Source: Cruorifilaria tuberocauda (lineage: Eukaryota; Nematoda; Chromadorea; Rhabditida; Onchocercidae). From it: a DNA stretch of 64,000 nt. The notes under the pieces are model-generated. The model saw only the letters and a program-made list of their open reading frames with translations. It was not told the DNA's origin and ran no database searches. Of the stretch, positions 13,049 to 25,963 are shown piece after piece. The stretch spans positions 21,093 through 85,092 of the forward strand of contig JABVXU010000233.1 of the NCBI GenBank assembly GCA_013365365.1. Direction: 5' to 3'. Numbering within the stretch: the stretch's first letter is position 1; each line of letters starts with the position of its first letter. The position numbers were made by a program, and so were the translations under genes.

Positions 13049-16000
13049 TGAAATTCTCAATAACTCCGAACTTCTAGTTAAGATATTCATTACTCCATTC
13101 GGAAAGATTTATCAGTACATAAACTAATAACATCTCCATTTTCTGCTGATTAGCTGCGAATAATACCTTATGTAAATTCATACTTTAATTAATTAAAAGG
13201 TTGACCCTGCACTCTTCCTAGGTTCTCTATTTCAGTTCAAATGATAAATGATATGAATGAAAAACGGACAGCATGGCTCATTAAAACAAACAACCACATC
13301 GCTAATTAAAATTACTTTTGTTCAAATCTGCAAATACTTATCCAAGGGTTTCTGTGAGGGACATTGGAAAAAGGTTAAATTTTTGAACAACTTGAAAAAT
13401 AATTATTAATCAAAAAAAATGAATAAGAATCAAATTGATTCCGAAGAAATTTCTCATTTCATTCTTCACGAAAATTCTTTTTTTGAAGGAAAGAATTTCT
13501 TTTTCATTTTTCAACAGACGGTAAAATTTTCATAATTATTATAAAATTAACTTAATTTCTGCGATAAAAGTTGCCCTTTCGTTATGATTCAATTGATTGA
13601 TCTAAAATGAAAGGAAAGGAATATTATGGAAATTAGTTGGAAGGAACAAATTCCTTAAAGCAAATGATAGAAATGGTTGCGAAATGAACAGAATGAGTAA
13701 GGGAAAAACTAGACTCTGATCAGAATCATCACAAGACATGGATAATATACAACTATTGAAAACAATGGTCAAGAATGTAGGGAGAAGAGAAAGCAAATCA
13801 TGCAAATATGCTGAAAGCTTTTTGAATCTCTCGTAAAATCAAATAATCCAATAAATAGCAAAAAGTTAAATTAACAAAGAATCTTCCATTTCATCTATTA
13901 TTTAAAGTAAACAGGGAATTTTTAACCAGTTGAAAATATCAAGTTTTCAACTCCCCAATGATTCTAGCTGAAGTAATCAGTTAGCAGTCATCTTAATCAA
14001 TCAGAAAGCAAACGGAAATTGAAAGTGATAATGATAATCCATCAAAGAGAGGAGCATTTGATATAACTGAAATATTAATAAAGGATCAAATTATTTTTGC
14101 ATGGAAAAATAGAATTACTAAGAAGTTCCTATGCTTAAGGCACAAAAAAACACTTTTCAGCATACATTTTAATTAAGAGATGAAGCTAATTTTATTGCTA
14201 ATTGCTAAGAACTCTAACGAACTGCACTCTTCAAATAATGAGTCTATCATTTGCGGAAGTCTAATTTGCATATTCTTTCCTATCACTGCTCACTATCTCA
14301 TCCAACCTTAATTAATATGTTTGAGCAATGCAAAACTAAAACGTTTCGATTCCATAAATTTCTAAATAAATCTAAAAAATCAATCTTCGGAATGATTCTA
14401 TTTGTGATATTTTCTATTTTTCCTTTCTAAAATTTATATATCAGTTAATAACCTGCAAATTACTTAGTGAATCAGAACAATATTTAATTTCACAATTCAT
14501 CGAAAAAGAGAAAAGAAAAAAAAATGAAAAGATCAAAAGTATGCTCTCTTCGAGAAACAAATGATGAGGAATATTTACTTTGGTTAGAAACAGATGGATA
14601 GACGACAGGTGAGATAGTGTGACCGCGATGAAGACGGAGCCGATCGAGATGGATCGATGATGGATACGGACGGATATACAGAAAAGAACGGATGCGCTGT
14701 GCGACACTTCACGACAACGGGAAAAATGCACAGAGAAAGAAAGTACTATTATGAGTAACAGTGAGAGAACAAGAAATTGGATATTTTTCAATTTTATTTC
14801 GATAATAAGAAATTTGAAAAGAAATTCTTTAATTTTATCAAAACATTTCTCTAAAAATGATAAAATATGATATTATTAGAAAAATGTGTAGAATCGTGGG
14901 ATATGAGTCACATGCATGCTGACAAGCTGCAAGTGAGATTATCTGTAAGTCATAATTTCCTTTTCGAGAATGTTCACGGAAGAAAATTCGGCATGTTAGC
15001 TTTATGTGGAAAGGGAAGAGTATTGTAGTGGCGGCGAATGGCATGGAATGAAAGCATTGTAGGATTGATAAGACGGTAGTACAGTGTGTTATCATGCATG
15101 CGCATCTCTCTTCAAAAGAACGATAAATCGTCCTTTCGCCATCTCACCGAAGCAAGATTTCTAAATTGGATAGAACGATATTTGCTGGATAAATAAGCCC
15201 GAAGCACTGATGGAATATTTCCGCTATTCAGCTTATTCGTTTAATTTAATATCAATTAAAGAAATTAATAAATTCAATCCTATAATTTTATAAAAACTTA
15301 AATTTGTAAATGAAAGGTAACAAATTTTTGAACTTTTTTAAAACAACAATATAAAGTGAATAAATCTCATTAATCGGCAAATATTGTAAGAAAATTAGCT
15401 AATTGAAAGAAAAAATATATAAATTGGAAAATAAAACTCATCCGCTATGATTCGTTCATAAAATTAAATAAAAATGATTTCAATATCATTTATGATAAGT
15501 TTGTGTTCCTCAAACAATACTAATTTATTCGGTGCCTGTCATTATGAATGATTAGACTTAAAACAAAAATATCTAAAATTGAGAGAAAATCAGATTAAAT
15601 AAAATTGGAAAACATGAACTTGGAATGCTTCCAAATTTCAAGATAGAAATGGTGAGGAATAAATTTTAGCAGAGATTACGAAACGTCGTGAGTAGCGTGT
15701 GAGCAAGCAGAATGCATAGGTAAATAACACATAATTTACTTGAAACAAATATTGTTTAATTCTGGCAACAAAGTATAATATGTATATATTTGGGACTACC
15801 GATATGGATATGATTGCCCAGAGAAATATCCGTCAACTAAGATTTTAATCCGACTGTGACCTTCTCGCCTTTCATCTCTACCTACACACGTATCACTGCC
15901 TAAATAAACAGGACATATCTAACATGCAAATTAATAATGAGCTGAAATGAAACGAATTTAATGTCAAAGCTAACATTACAGCAACAAAAATGCATAATCT

Positions 16001-17028
16001 CGATAACATCAATTTTTCAGAATTTGAATGGTAGCATGAGAATTCCGACGATAAAGAATTGAGGAATCACATTTTAACTCCTAATGAGAAGAGCCTTATA
16101 GCTAAGAAGACGAAATAATACTTTTCACATTTTTAATCGAGAATATTATAATTGGAAGATTTCCAATTAGAATCTGCTATAATTTTTTTGACTAAAATTT
16201 TCCACTATTTTAGAGGTTCAGTTTTTTACAATTATAACTTAGACTACTCATTTCAGTTTTGATCGAACTTCATCCTTTCATTAAAATTGATTCGACAGTA
16301 TGAAAAGAAAAAATTCTCGTCACTTCTTCAGACTTCAGTAACTAAACCTTTAAGATGTAAAATTTGTTCATTTTAAAAAATGAAAGCCAGGTGGACTGTA
16401 TGTGATAGTATGCAAAATATTATTCCAAAAAAAATTCCGAGTAGTGTTTGGCCTTCATGACTTTCCGAGTAGTTTGATACAAAAAGAAAAAATTCGTCAT
16501 GAAAAAAATTCAACTGAAAAACGAAATAATACAAAATTGTCGAAAGATGGCAGTTGATGAAAATAAAATCAATCAAATTCCTGACCTTTCCAGACATATT
16601 ATGCTGAAAATGAAAAACTCATTGAAATTCAGTTTGACAAAAGGATATACCATGCGCCTAAAAAGAAACAAAAGAATGCTTCATGACAAAAAATGTTGTG
16701 AAATGGAATTTTGTTTTTTTATTGATTTTAATCCTCATTTGCTTGACAAAATATTATTTAAATGATTTGAAAAATTAAATCTTCGAATCTGTTTCAAAAG
16801 CTTAGATGAATAAACTCAATGATGTGCAACACTTAATGAGTTGTGATTCTTTTTTCCTTCCATTGAAAGTAAAACTGGGAGGGAATATTTCAGATTTCAG
16901 TAGAAAAGTTTTTTTCTTGCAGCTTTTTCAATCGCATTTTAGTTTTCCCTCAAAAAACTCTACGAGAAAATTTATTGAATAATAAAATACGACTTACAAA
17001 AAAGATTTTTTCAAAAATTGTTTTGAAG

Positions 17029-17158
17029 CTATCCTGAAGCGGCCATCGTGAATTCCGTGAAAGGTCAAAGACTACATCCAAGGACATTAATGCCAAATTT
17101 GGAAGCTGAAATCAGTGCAATAGAAGAGAGCGGCATGATAAATAATGTTAGAGTAAAG
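17029..17158 (+). CDS. Isolated exon-like coding block, plus strand
   Basis: Seen: an open frame of 43 codons from a weak acceptor (TTTTGAAG at 17021-17028) to a good donor (GTAAAG|GTATGT at 17158). The peptide begins YPEAAIVNSVKGQRLHPR and ends EESGMINNVRVK. Its composition is protein-like rather than AT-driven and differs from the surrounding random ORFs. I do not recognise the family and found no neighbouring exon on this strand. It could be an exon of a plus-strand gene nested in the RIN 5' region, or a relic. The frame continues past the donor to 17272, but that extension looks intronic. Confidence 0.35.
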
Positions 17159-17512
17159 GTATGTCATCCTGACCAGTTGAGTTCAACGATTAAAAAAGTG
17201 AAAATTTTCGAGCAGTCGAATATAATCGTTTTGAGGAAGTTATTGATTTATAATATTGAAAATAAACGATAGCACTCAGTGATAATGTCAGTACAATTTC
17301 GCATTTCATACACAAAAATCTCACATACGTGTGCCGCAACGGCAAATTTCAGGAAATTTAGAGAAATGCTAATTATTTATTAATCATCCAGAAACTATTA
17401 CATTATCCGTATCATTCACAACAAAATGACAAAAAACAATAAAACACTCCAAGTTTTGCATTCTATTATCAAGGCGGAATTATCATTTTCCTTTAGCTGA
17501 GTTTTCTCTTCC

Positions 17513-17544
17513 TCCCTCTCTCTCTCTCTCTTTCTCTCTCTCTC
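17513..17544. repeat. (CT)n microsatellite, interrupted
   Basis: Pyrimidine tract of CT units broken by single extra C or T bases. Confidence 0.85.
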
Positions 17545-20500
17545 ATTCCATTAAAGAGCTGCAACAATGATGAATACACATCAGATTCTGCAAGTACCCA
17601 CTTCATTCATAGGAACGAAATTTCACTCATTTTCACTTATTCACACTAAAGATCGACGCTGAATAGCTAAACGGTGACGCGGCATTGAGAAATGAAAATT
17701 TTCGTAATGAAAGGTTTACAGAAAGACTGAAGATTGATTGCTGTACAGATGAGAGGGAATTATGGGACGAAGCGGAAAATTTAACCGGATGTTTAGGCTT
17801 CTTCAAGCTTTCAGTGCAAATTCTTGCAGTTACGTGGAATGGCAGGAAATTTCCGACACAATTTAATAAGAATCAAATCAAATTCTGCTTGACAAGTGAT
17901 TTAATTTAAAAATTTATGAAATGATTTACGAGCTACGCGCATTAGCTTCAATGCTTGACTCTCTCAACAAATAGCTCATTTCAACAAAATTTATATAAAT
18001 ACAATTGTCTTGAAGCCCTAATTAAATGACGTCTTACAAGTCTTAAAGGTATAATTTAAAACTTATAAAAGCGCCTTTCCTTGCTACTTCATGCAGTTTA
18101 ACTTTAAATAAAAACTAACTGTTTTCTTAGAAACGTTTGAGAAAATTTGAATTCTTAATTAGAAGATTTGGAAAAGACATTTGGAATATTTATTATTACT
18201 GATGCTTCTAATAAGCTTATTTGCATATATTTACATACTTCACATCCGAGAAATTTAGGAAGATTTGGGATAACAATCTGATCTAATCAGTGATATTGAT
18301 ATTCCGAGAAAAATCTGAGATATTTATTCTTTTCAGTGAATCCGTTCAGACTACAGGATAAACTTGTTCAGATGAACAGGTTTTTCCAATAAACTAATTA
18401 ATTAACAACTTTACTCCTCCCATCAATTCAGTATTATCAATTACCGACACCTGCATCAATTAATCATATTTTGACCATGGCCTAACGCATAAATAAATAA
18501 TGTATAGAATCGGTAATTTTTAATTCCTCGACAGGCATAAAAAATCAATCAGTGCTATTTTAATATGATATGAAGCGCTTCTTGTTTTTTTTTTTTGGAT
18601 TGGATCACTTGAAAGTTATCACACGCTATCAGTAGTTATCAGTAAAAGCAAATATCAAATCAAAACACTGCTCAAAATTCAAATCAAAATAGAAAGTTCG
18701 TGCATTATATTTAGATAATTTTATCATTTATCATTCTAAACATTTGAATTATAGGAATGGAATTATCCAGAATTAATTAAAAATATGATTTTACTCGTAA
18801 ACTATTACGAATGAATAAAATTATCTTAAAATTTTACTTCTCGGAAATATGTTTATAAATTAATAGCCACCTCTTCCATCAAAGCGTGAATTCAAAAGAC
18901 CATTAAGAATTTGTCATATGGCAAATGGCCTAACATAAAATGAATGGAAATGGAAATGAGAGGCGCAAATAGGTATTGTAATAGTTTTGGTTACATAAGT
19001 GACATCGTTTAACAGTTGTTGGACAGAAGATAATATTTCTATGAATTTATCTCGCAATTTTATCAGCCCGCACGAACAGTTCTGATAATTATCATAATTA
19101 AATACATAACAAATATTGGAAAATGGAATTGTTTTGTTTTTTAGGAAATTTTATTGACAAAAATCATTGCAATAGTTATTATTCTCTTCCCAATATCACA
19201 AAGCGTTCATTGACGACACTTTGCTTAGTGATAATTTAGAGATATATTGTTGAGAGGAAAAAAAAATTGTTGGGAAGGAGAGAATAAGTGGAAAAGACTG
19301 GATGGTCAGCGATAGAAATAATAGATTGAATTCCGACTATTGCAAATGAACAGTTGTGGGCGACCAAATTTCCCAATATTTCAATTTCCCGAGACGACAG
19401 GTACGGTCAATTGTCATGTTACAATGCCGCCACTCTTTCCCGTCTCTAATCGAGTAAACTATTTTACAAAAAAACTAATGATGAAATAATTTGCCGCAAG
19501 ATAAGTTATTACTTCTAAGCTATCTCAAATTTTATTTTAGAAGAGAAATACCTCAATGAATTTACGGCGCAATAACCGAGTCTGCCCTTTAATTCAACTT
19601 TCAAATAAAATACAAAGAATTTAATTGAAATAAATCTTTCAGCAGCATTTAATAAGATTTAAAGCAAGCACATAATGTGTGATTTCCAAGATTCGAAGCA
19701 TATTTCATTAACTGTTTTCAGCTAAACTAAAATTCTAAAATAATAGCTTTTATAAATGAAAGTTATGGAATATTAGCATCTTTCATTTAGAATATATTGT
19801 TTTGTTCTTATCAAGATTTTAATAAAACTAACAGGAGCGATGAAATCAAAGAATTACTTTTTTATCACTTAGAGAGATCATTTGTTAATAAATATATCAA
19901 GTTAAGTTAATTAATTAATAATAAATTATTACTTCGAATGCATCCATTTATAATAAGTGCTTATAATACATAAAAAATAGCTTGATTTGTTGACACTTGC
20001 AAAGACATAACATCATTTAATTAGAAAAAATTACTCAAGTTCAGAAATGTGCCTTGTGCCAAACTACTTTAAAGCTGATTTATATATAGCTTACACTATC
20101 CAGCTTTAATTCTAGGACACGATTAGCTTTTGTAGCTATGATGTTCACCAAATCTATGTTTTTAAGTTTCCCTTTGCAATAATCTTGAAAAGATTGGAGA
20201 TAATCTTTTTTAATTATGACCAAAAAATACGGAAATAAACACTTCAAGTAAAATTGATCAATTAAAGTAAAAATTTTTAAAGAAACTGTTTTAGTTATCC
20301 AACTTGTTTTGTAAGAATTGATGTGGACCATACAAATTTATTTTTCAGATGGAAAAAATCATTCCTTTGACCTGAATTACAACAATCTAAGCAAATATTT
20401 AGTCGGAGAAGGAAAGTTTATTTACAAAAAGTGATATGGAAAATACAATTCTAGAAAATTGTGAATTTATATCCACGTGATGATGTATTGCTTGCTTTGC

Positions 20501-20580
20501 AAATTCACTTGTTCACTCGCTTTGCAATTTCCATCTTCCTGTCATTAATTCAGTTTCAACGACTGGCACTTTCGCAAACT

Positions 20581-22408
20581 TTAATATTCTGGACGTTCAA
20601 CCGTATTTCTTAATGTATGCCTATAAAAATGGTATTTTAATATACATTAATTCATTATTTTTAAATTTTTTCTATTTCATTTGTATACTTCCATAAATTA
20701 TGAACAAAAATGAGAAGAGAGAAACTTACTGTATCGGATATGGATTAGCAACAGTTTGCCATGCCAATTCATCTTCAAATTGCCAATAACCTTGCCTAAT
20801 CTGGAATTTAATTTCCAAGTAGTAAAAACATATTTTATTGAAATTTGAACGATTTCATGGAAATTATATTAGTTGCACTGAACAGTTATAAATTCCATTG
20901 AAAAATTGCGTGGGAAAAATGAATTATTGAGAAAATTTTATATGTTTTTTATTTTTAAAAATTTTTTCAATTTTTTCAGCTTATCTTTCATACTCGAAAT
21001 TTCTTCGAGAATTTATTCATTTTATCAAATCATTCTCTTTCAATTTAACGTTTTTAAAATACTTTGAGAATTTTAATATTTTTTTCTTATTTTGGCTCAT
21101 AAATTTAAACATACCACCGGTATTGGCTCTTTGTAAGCGCCTTCGAATAATGCTATTTCATCAGGATTCGGAATTTCTTCATCGCTTATTGTTACAGCTT
21201 TTGCACTAAATAAATATCTTAGGTAAATAAATGTAGAAGTGCACAAGTGGAAGCTATAATGAAGATAAATATTATTAGGTTGTGGAGTGTTATAAATTGT
21301 CGTAAGTGAAAAATATGGTAGGAGAAAAAGTGATCACGTACGGTGTACCGTCACCAACGCCTCTGTCCTCGAGCAGATGCGCTGCCCAGCCACAATGAAG
21401 CATTAGTATACCAACAATAATTAATAATAATGCAAGTGGTAATAAAGCACCAACTCTGCAACCAACATTTTTCACTTGTCTCAATTTTAAAATTCTTTTC
21501 CAGCTCTTTTTAGCAATTCAATTAAATTTAGAACATCAGCTGCATAAAATATTTAGATTTTGAGTTAATGTGGAAATGAAAGTGATAGTTCACAACAGAT
21601 TTGCATAAAGGTTAAAATTAGAATTTTAATTCATTTAGAATCTGATCCTCGTAATTCATCGCTCTATGGGTGAAGAACTCAAGCGGATGAGAAAGTATTA
21701 CTTTCTTATTGAAATTAAACTAAAATTATTACTGAATGATTAAGCATTTTTCCTGAAAGTTGTCAAAATAAAGACTCTAATTGCTTAATCGTCAGGAAAT
21801 TTACTAACTGATTAGATATTAAAAAACTAACGCAATTCTTCCAATGATATGATTACCACTCAACTATTTTAAATCGGAGATAATTTAATACTAATTGTTT
21901 GATTTACTTTTTAAGTTTGATTCACTGGTTATGTATTAGATACTAGAAAATGCTATAATCTTCTGCAATCTCAATATCTATTGAATCTTAGCCACTGTCT
22001 AATCCCATCACATAATTAAATAATAACTTTGAAAGAACTAACATCGCATAGCATTCAACAGCAATACAGGTAAGTAATAAGCCAAGTAAAATCATCACAC
22101 CAATTGCAAATAATATTGCACCCAAAATAACTACACATTTCCTGCAATATGATAACACTAAATATTAGCAAAAATTTGAATAAAAATATTTTGATAGTGA
22201 AAGAGCTTGACAATATTTTTCGAATGATTTTCAATTCTTGTGCCGAATCTCTTTCGGTTTATAAAAATAATCTTCTAAAGATTGATCTTAGTGTTTATGA
22301 AAAGTATATTGCTAACCTTGCTGGCCATACACCAGCATAGACGGGTATGCATGGATAGAAAAATATTGGACATTTTCGACGTAAATACCACGGTTCATAT
22401 TGCGACAT
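20581..22408 (-). CDS. Unrecognised small membrane protein, two transmembrane segments
   Basis: Seen: six exons, 22408-22317, 22141-22043, 21455-21342, 21205-21115, 20800-20730 and 20620-20581, all GT-AG and phase-consistent, giving a 168-aa protein from an ATG (MSQYEPWYLRRKCP) to a TAA. A cysteine-containing N-terminal stretch (KCPIFFYPCIPVYAGVWP) is followed by two hydrophobic segments: CVVILGAILFAIGVMILLGL and then ALLPLALLLIIVGILMLHC, about 12 residues apart. The soluble tail of about 80 residues is acidic at first (SDEEIPNPDEIALFEGAY), then aromatic (QGYWQFEDELAW), and ends NTVERPEY. There is no obvious cleavable signal peptide. I recognise no family; it reads like a nematode-restricted helical-hairpin membrane protein. 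The exon structure is well supported, the function is unknown. Confidence 0.75.
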
Positions 22409-23342
22409 CCTTATTAATTATTATAAATTTAAATTCTTATTATGTAAAACAAATTTTATTACCGAAAGAGTTTGCGAAAAGTTTGATTAGCTATGAGATT
22501 AGCTACAAGAAAATTGCTATCAATTATAAAACTCAATTCTTCCGAATCTCTCAGTTCTATTATTTTAACAAAACGAAAAAATAATCTTGATAGTCTAAAC
22601 TGACCTAAACTTAAACTTGAATAAGTTAATGATGCTTATTTGCACATTCATGCTCAAAAAGTGAACATATATGAGAAATATCATAAAATGAAGAAATATC
22701 ATAATATCATTATGAACGAAAGAGTTAGAACGAAGAAAAAGCGAATGAAAATTAAAAATCATCTTTGAAACTTTTACGAAAAGACGTGACTTTAATAATC
22801 TGAATAACCTGAATAGGTAACATGTATGAAGCCTAGTTTTCAATCAACAAAAAAGAAACAAAATATGCTTTCAATCAAATAATTTAACGATCAAAACGTA
22901 ATTATAATACGATGCATAATTCACTGAAATTATGCAACTTTAGTTGAAATGAAAATTAGTTAATTTCGTAGTTTTGCATAATTTCTCATGCAATAAAGTA
23001 GTGAGGAGAAAAATCAAACCAAAATGACGAAACTAAAACAATTCGAATTGCAAATATAGCATAGTTTAAATAGAAGTACCTTTTAATAAAAGTACCTTTT
23101 ATTATTTTATTTGATCTCATTTTCCTACCGAACTTAACAGTAAATACTGGAATGATGTTAAATCGATAGATACTTTAAATTTATTTCAGTGAATCGGATT
23201 CTTTTCAAACTTACTTCGTTATCAGATTCAATAAAGTCTATGAAAATTTTTATTGTTAATATACTATTGTTTATTGATATCTGATATGTATACAATGAAT
23301 AAAGTTCTAGAAGTGATAGGAAAGAGAGCTTAGTTTAGAACA

Positions 23343-23510
23343 ATGGCTTATCCTCGAACTAGACAGAAAGAAAAGTACAAGAAGAAAAAGCCAACTAGCG
23401 GTACCAACGCTAATGCATACGCCTCAACCTCAGCAACCATAAACCAACACAACAGGTGCAGTGTAACGCCATCTGCAACCTCTAACTCAATAAATGATTA
23501 TCGTCAATAA
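23343..23510 (+). CDS. Small lysine- and Ser/Thr/Asn-rich ORF of uncertain status
   Basis: A 55-codon ORF starting MAYPRTRQKEKYKKKKPTSG and ending NSINDYRQ then TAA. The block is clearly richer in G+C than the surrounding DNA, and the plus-strand peptide is low in hydrophobic residues. The opposite strand has a hydrophobic open frame over the same block, so strand is not certain. No family recognised; could be a small gene, a 5' exon or a regulatory element that happens to be open. Confidence 0.25.
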   Translation: MAYPRTRQKEKYKKKKPTSGTNANAYASTSATINQHNRCSVTPSATSNSINDYRQ

Positions 23511-24873
23511 TTTGCTAGCAACTTTCAAATAACACTTTACAACTAATCAACAATCATACTTCGAACCTTTGCGCTTTTGCCTCATATAAATTTCTGTGGT
23601 ATTTCAGTCTGCGTCTTTTACATTTCAACAAATGATAAGACAAAGTATTATCGGTTTGTTTTTATTTAAAAATTTTTATTTAAAACTATATTTACGCTGC
23701 TTAATAATTTTTCAATTTACCAGTCTTGAATTTACTGCAAGTGCTAATTTCGTTCTCAAAAAATAACAATTTCGAAATAGCATAAACTTTTTTACAAAAA
23801 AACAAATTAATGAAATAATCTAATAGTGAAAAGCGTAATAATGCGAAATTTGATGTTATCATCACAAACATGACAAATTCTGAAATGGTTCAATGAATTC
23901 TTCGTGCTTCCAATCATTACTAAACAATTGAGTTGAAGGATGAATAAAAAATATCCAATTTCAGTTGACATATCTTTTATTTTCGCAGTCATCGATCATT
24001 GAATACTGCAATCAATTGTAAATTCTTCAATACAGTTTTTGAATTCGATAAAACTTTCAATTATGATGAAAATTTCAAAAATAGACATATTGATTGAATA
24101 ATATTTAAATTTATTTCCACTATAATCTTAAAGCTATGTGCGTCCAATGAAGCTGGTGAATACTGTGTTATTAGTTTGGGTATTCATTAATATGCATGTA
24201 TGCTCAATTCATCTTATACTTTTAAGGCTTCTATTCGTTATAAGTACTACTTGCTACTGGTTGAAATCACTGATAACAACATATATCAATGATAAATTGG
24301 CCACAAATGAAAAGAATAAAAGGGAGAGATTCAAAATTTTTGTTGAAATAAAGTAAGTTCTAGAAACAAAACAGTTGAATGAGTTTAGATGGGCGCTGTA
24401 GACCAGTTTACATTTTCTCGAAATGGTTGCCATCGATTTCGAAAATGATAAACCAGTTTTTCTTTTCATTCGAAATCACATCTATTCATTAGTGAGTATT
24501 TAAATAAGTTAAGAAATTCTGACAAATTCTATCTTCCAATCACACAATCACACAAATAAAATTAAAGTAATAATCATTACACACTAAGAATTCAGTTTTA
24601 ATCTTTGCTTTAGTTATGATTATCAAAAGTTTAGAAGTTGCCAATTGGTTTAGAATTCGAGATTTGTTCAAATTTGCTAATTTCGTTGAATTAATATGCA
24701 GAACTAACTTTCCAGTTCCATTTATCCATGAGGTTGCTGTTTTTTATAGCAGCGGAGCGATCGGGCAACAGGGTCTTAATCTTTTGATAGTACCATCTTT
24801 AACTAATTTAATGCGATTTGTCCAAGGTGCATTTTTCCGAACATTTCCTGGGAACATTTATTAATGGTAATAG

Positions 24874-24917
24874 TAACTGCTAATGTGGCTTCTGCTAATT
24901 GTTAGCATTAGCAGTTA
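24874..24917. repeat. Perfect 12-bp inverted repeat (hairpin)
   Basis: TAACTGCTAATG at 24874-24885 pairs exactly with CATTAGCAGTTA at 24906-24917 across a 20-nt loop. The loop end itself contains CTAATTGTTAG, a partial palindrome. No gene or terminator role can be assigned. Confidence 0.8.
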
Positions 24918-25963
24918 TAAGCGTAAAAAGTTCAACTTAATTTACATTAAATAAAAATAGGTAATTTGAGAGAATATTGGAAAATTTTAGAAAATATAAT
25001 GATGACTTTTTAAAGCCAAATTTTAGTCATTTTTCAATCTGACGAGTGTTTACATAAAGAATTGCTTCAAATTATTTACGACTGAAAATTTTTCTTTTAG
25101 AATTTTTAAATTAACGGACATATCTACTTCAGTTTGGGTACCCTACTACTACCGGTAGTGTGTGACAAAGTAGAATAGAACTCATAATGAGTTATATGCT
25201 TTCGGTACTTTTTTCCCATAAATTGTAATCAATCCGCAAGCGTCTTAGCTTTTCTATCTATAAATGAAAATTTCATTCAAATAGAATAAATATTTCAAAC
25301 CTTCATAATCCGGTAGACATCACAATTATATCACTGACTGGATTTCAAATCAAACTTTGTAATCAAACCATGACAAGTAAAAAAAGTTCACAGTACACAT
25401 AATATGGAAAAAATATAACATTTCTCAATTAATAACTTATGTTTAATAGCTCAAAATTCAGAAATACTTTATTCGGCAATAAAACTAAAAAGCATTGGAA
25501 TCAAGCATCACAAAATATACAGATGGAAAGCATGAGGATGAGAGGAAACTTGTCCAACTTGATTGTTGGTGATGGTGCATAAAGGGTGATATTCGACATC
25601 GTATCTGCAGAGAATAGCATACTAATCAAATTGTATTAGTAAGCGGAAATAAACTTCATGAAGGTCAAGTGAATTCAAAAAACTATGATCCTCTAGTATA
25701 GTAGCATGCAAAGACTGAAGTGAACTAGAAGCAAGCCAAAACATAAAAGAACTAGCATTAAAATACGCGCAATAATACCAATAAAAATACAAAATCTATT
25801 GAATGTAAAGTTTTTGATTTTCCATAAACCACATTACTACAAGCTTAAAAGGAAAAGTCATGAATGAAGAGTATAAAAGACAATATGATCTATTCACAAT
25901 AACAAGGCAATCTGAAATTGGCAACCATTCTTGGAATTTCATTTCCCTAAATGCTAGGCATCA

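Larger units (their letters stand above)
11055..20580. other. No confident gene; probable 5' region of the RIN-like gene plus intergenic DNA
   Basis: The first RIN exon identified (11054) needs a preceding exon ending in phase 1, which I could not locate. The stretch is AT-rich with a (CT)n tract at 12451-12468 and a longer one at 17513-17544. A slightly GC-richer patch at 14600-14720 has no clear coding frame. One plus-strand exon-like block (17029-17158) and one short plus ORF (12863-13048) are listed separately. Everything else looked like random ORFs. Confidence 0.5.
22409..25963. other. Intergenic, no confident gene
   Basis: Lies between the start of the two-TM gene and the stop of the unrecognised gene at 25964. 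It includes a small plus-strand ORF (23343-23510), a 12-bp perfect hairpin (24874-24917) and a direct repeat of AGTACCTTTTA around 23077-23102. Most of the promoter of the two-TM gene should be here. No other coding block seen. Confidence 0.5.

Noticed and set aside
14441..15095. Two minus-strand frames with hydrophobic starts
   Set aside because: No splice signals, family match or codon bias; the second has no conserved features.
25500..25612. Open frame after an acceptor-like CTCTGCAG downstream of the unrecognised gene (YDVEYHPLCT...)
   Set aside because: The gene already ends at a TAA at 25964 in an exon that fits phase; no donor links to this block.
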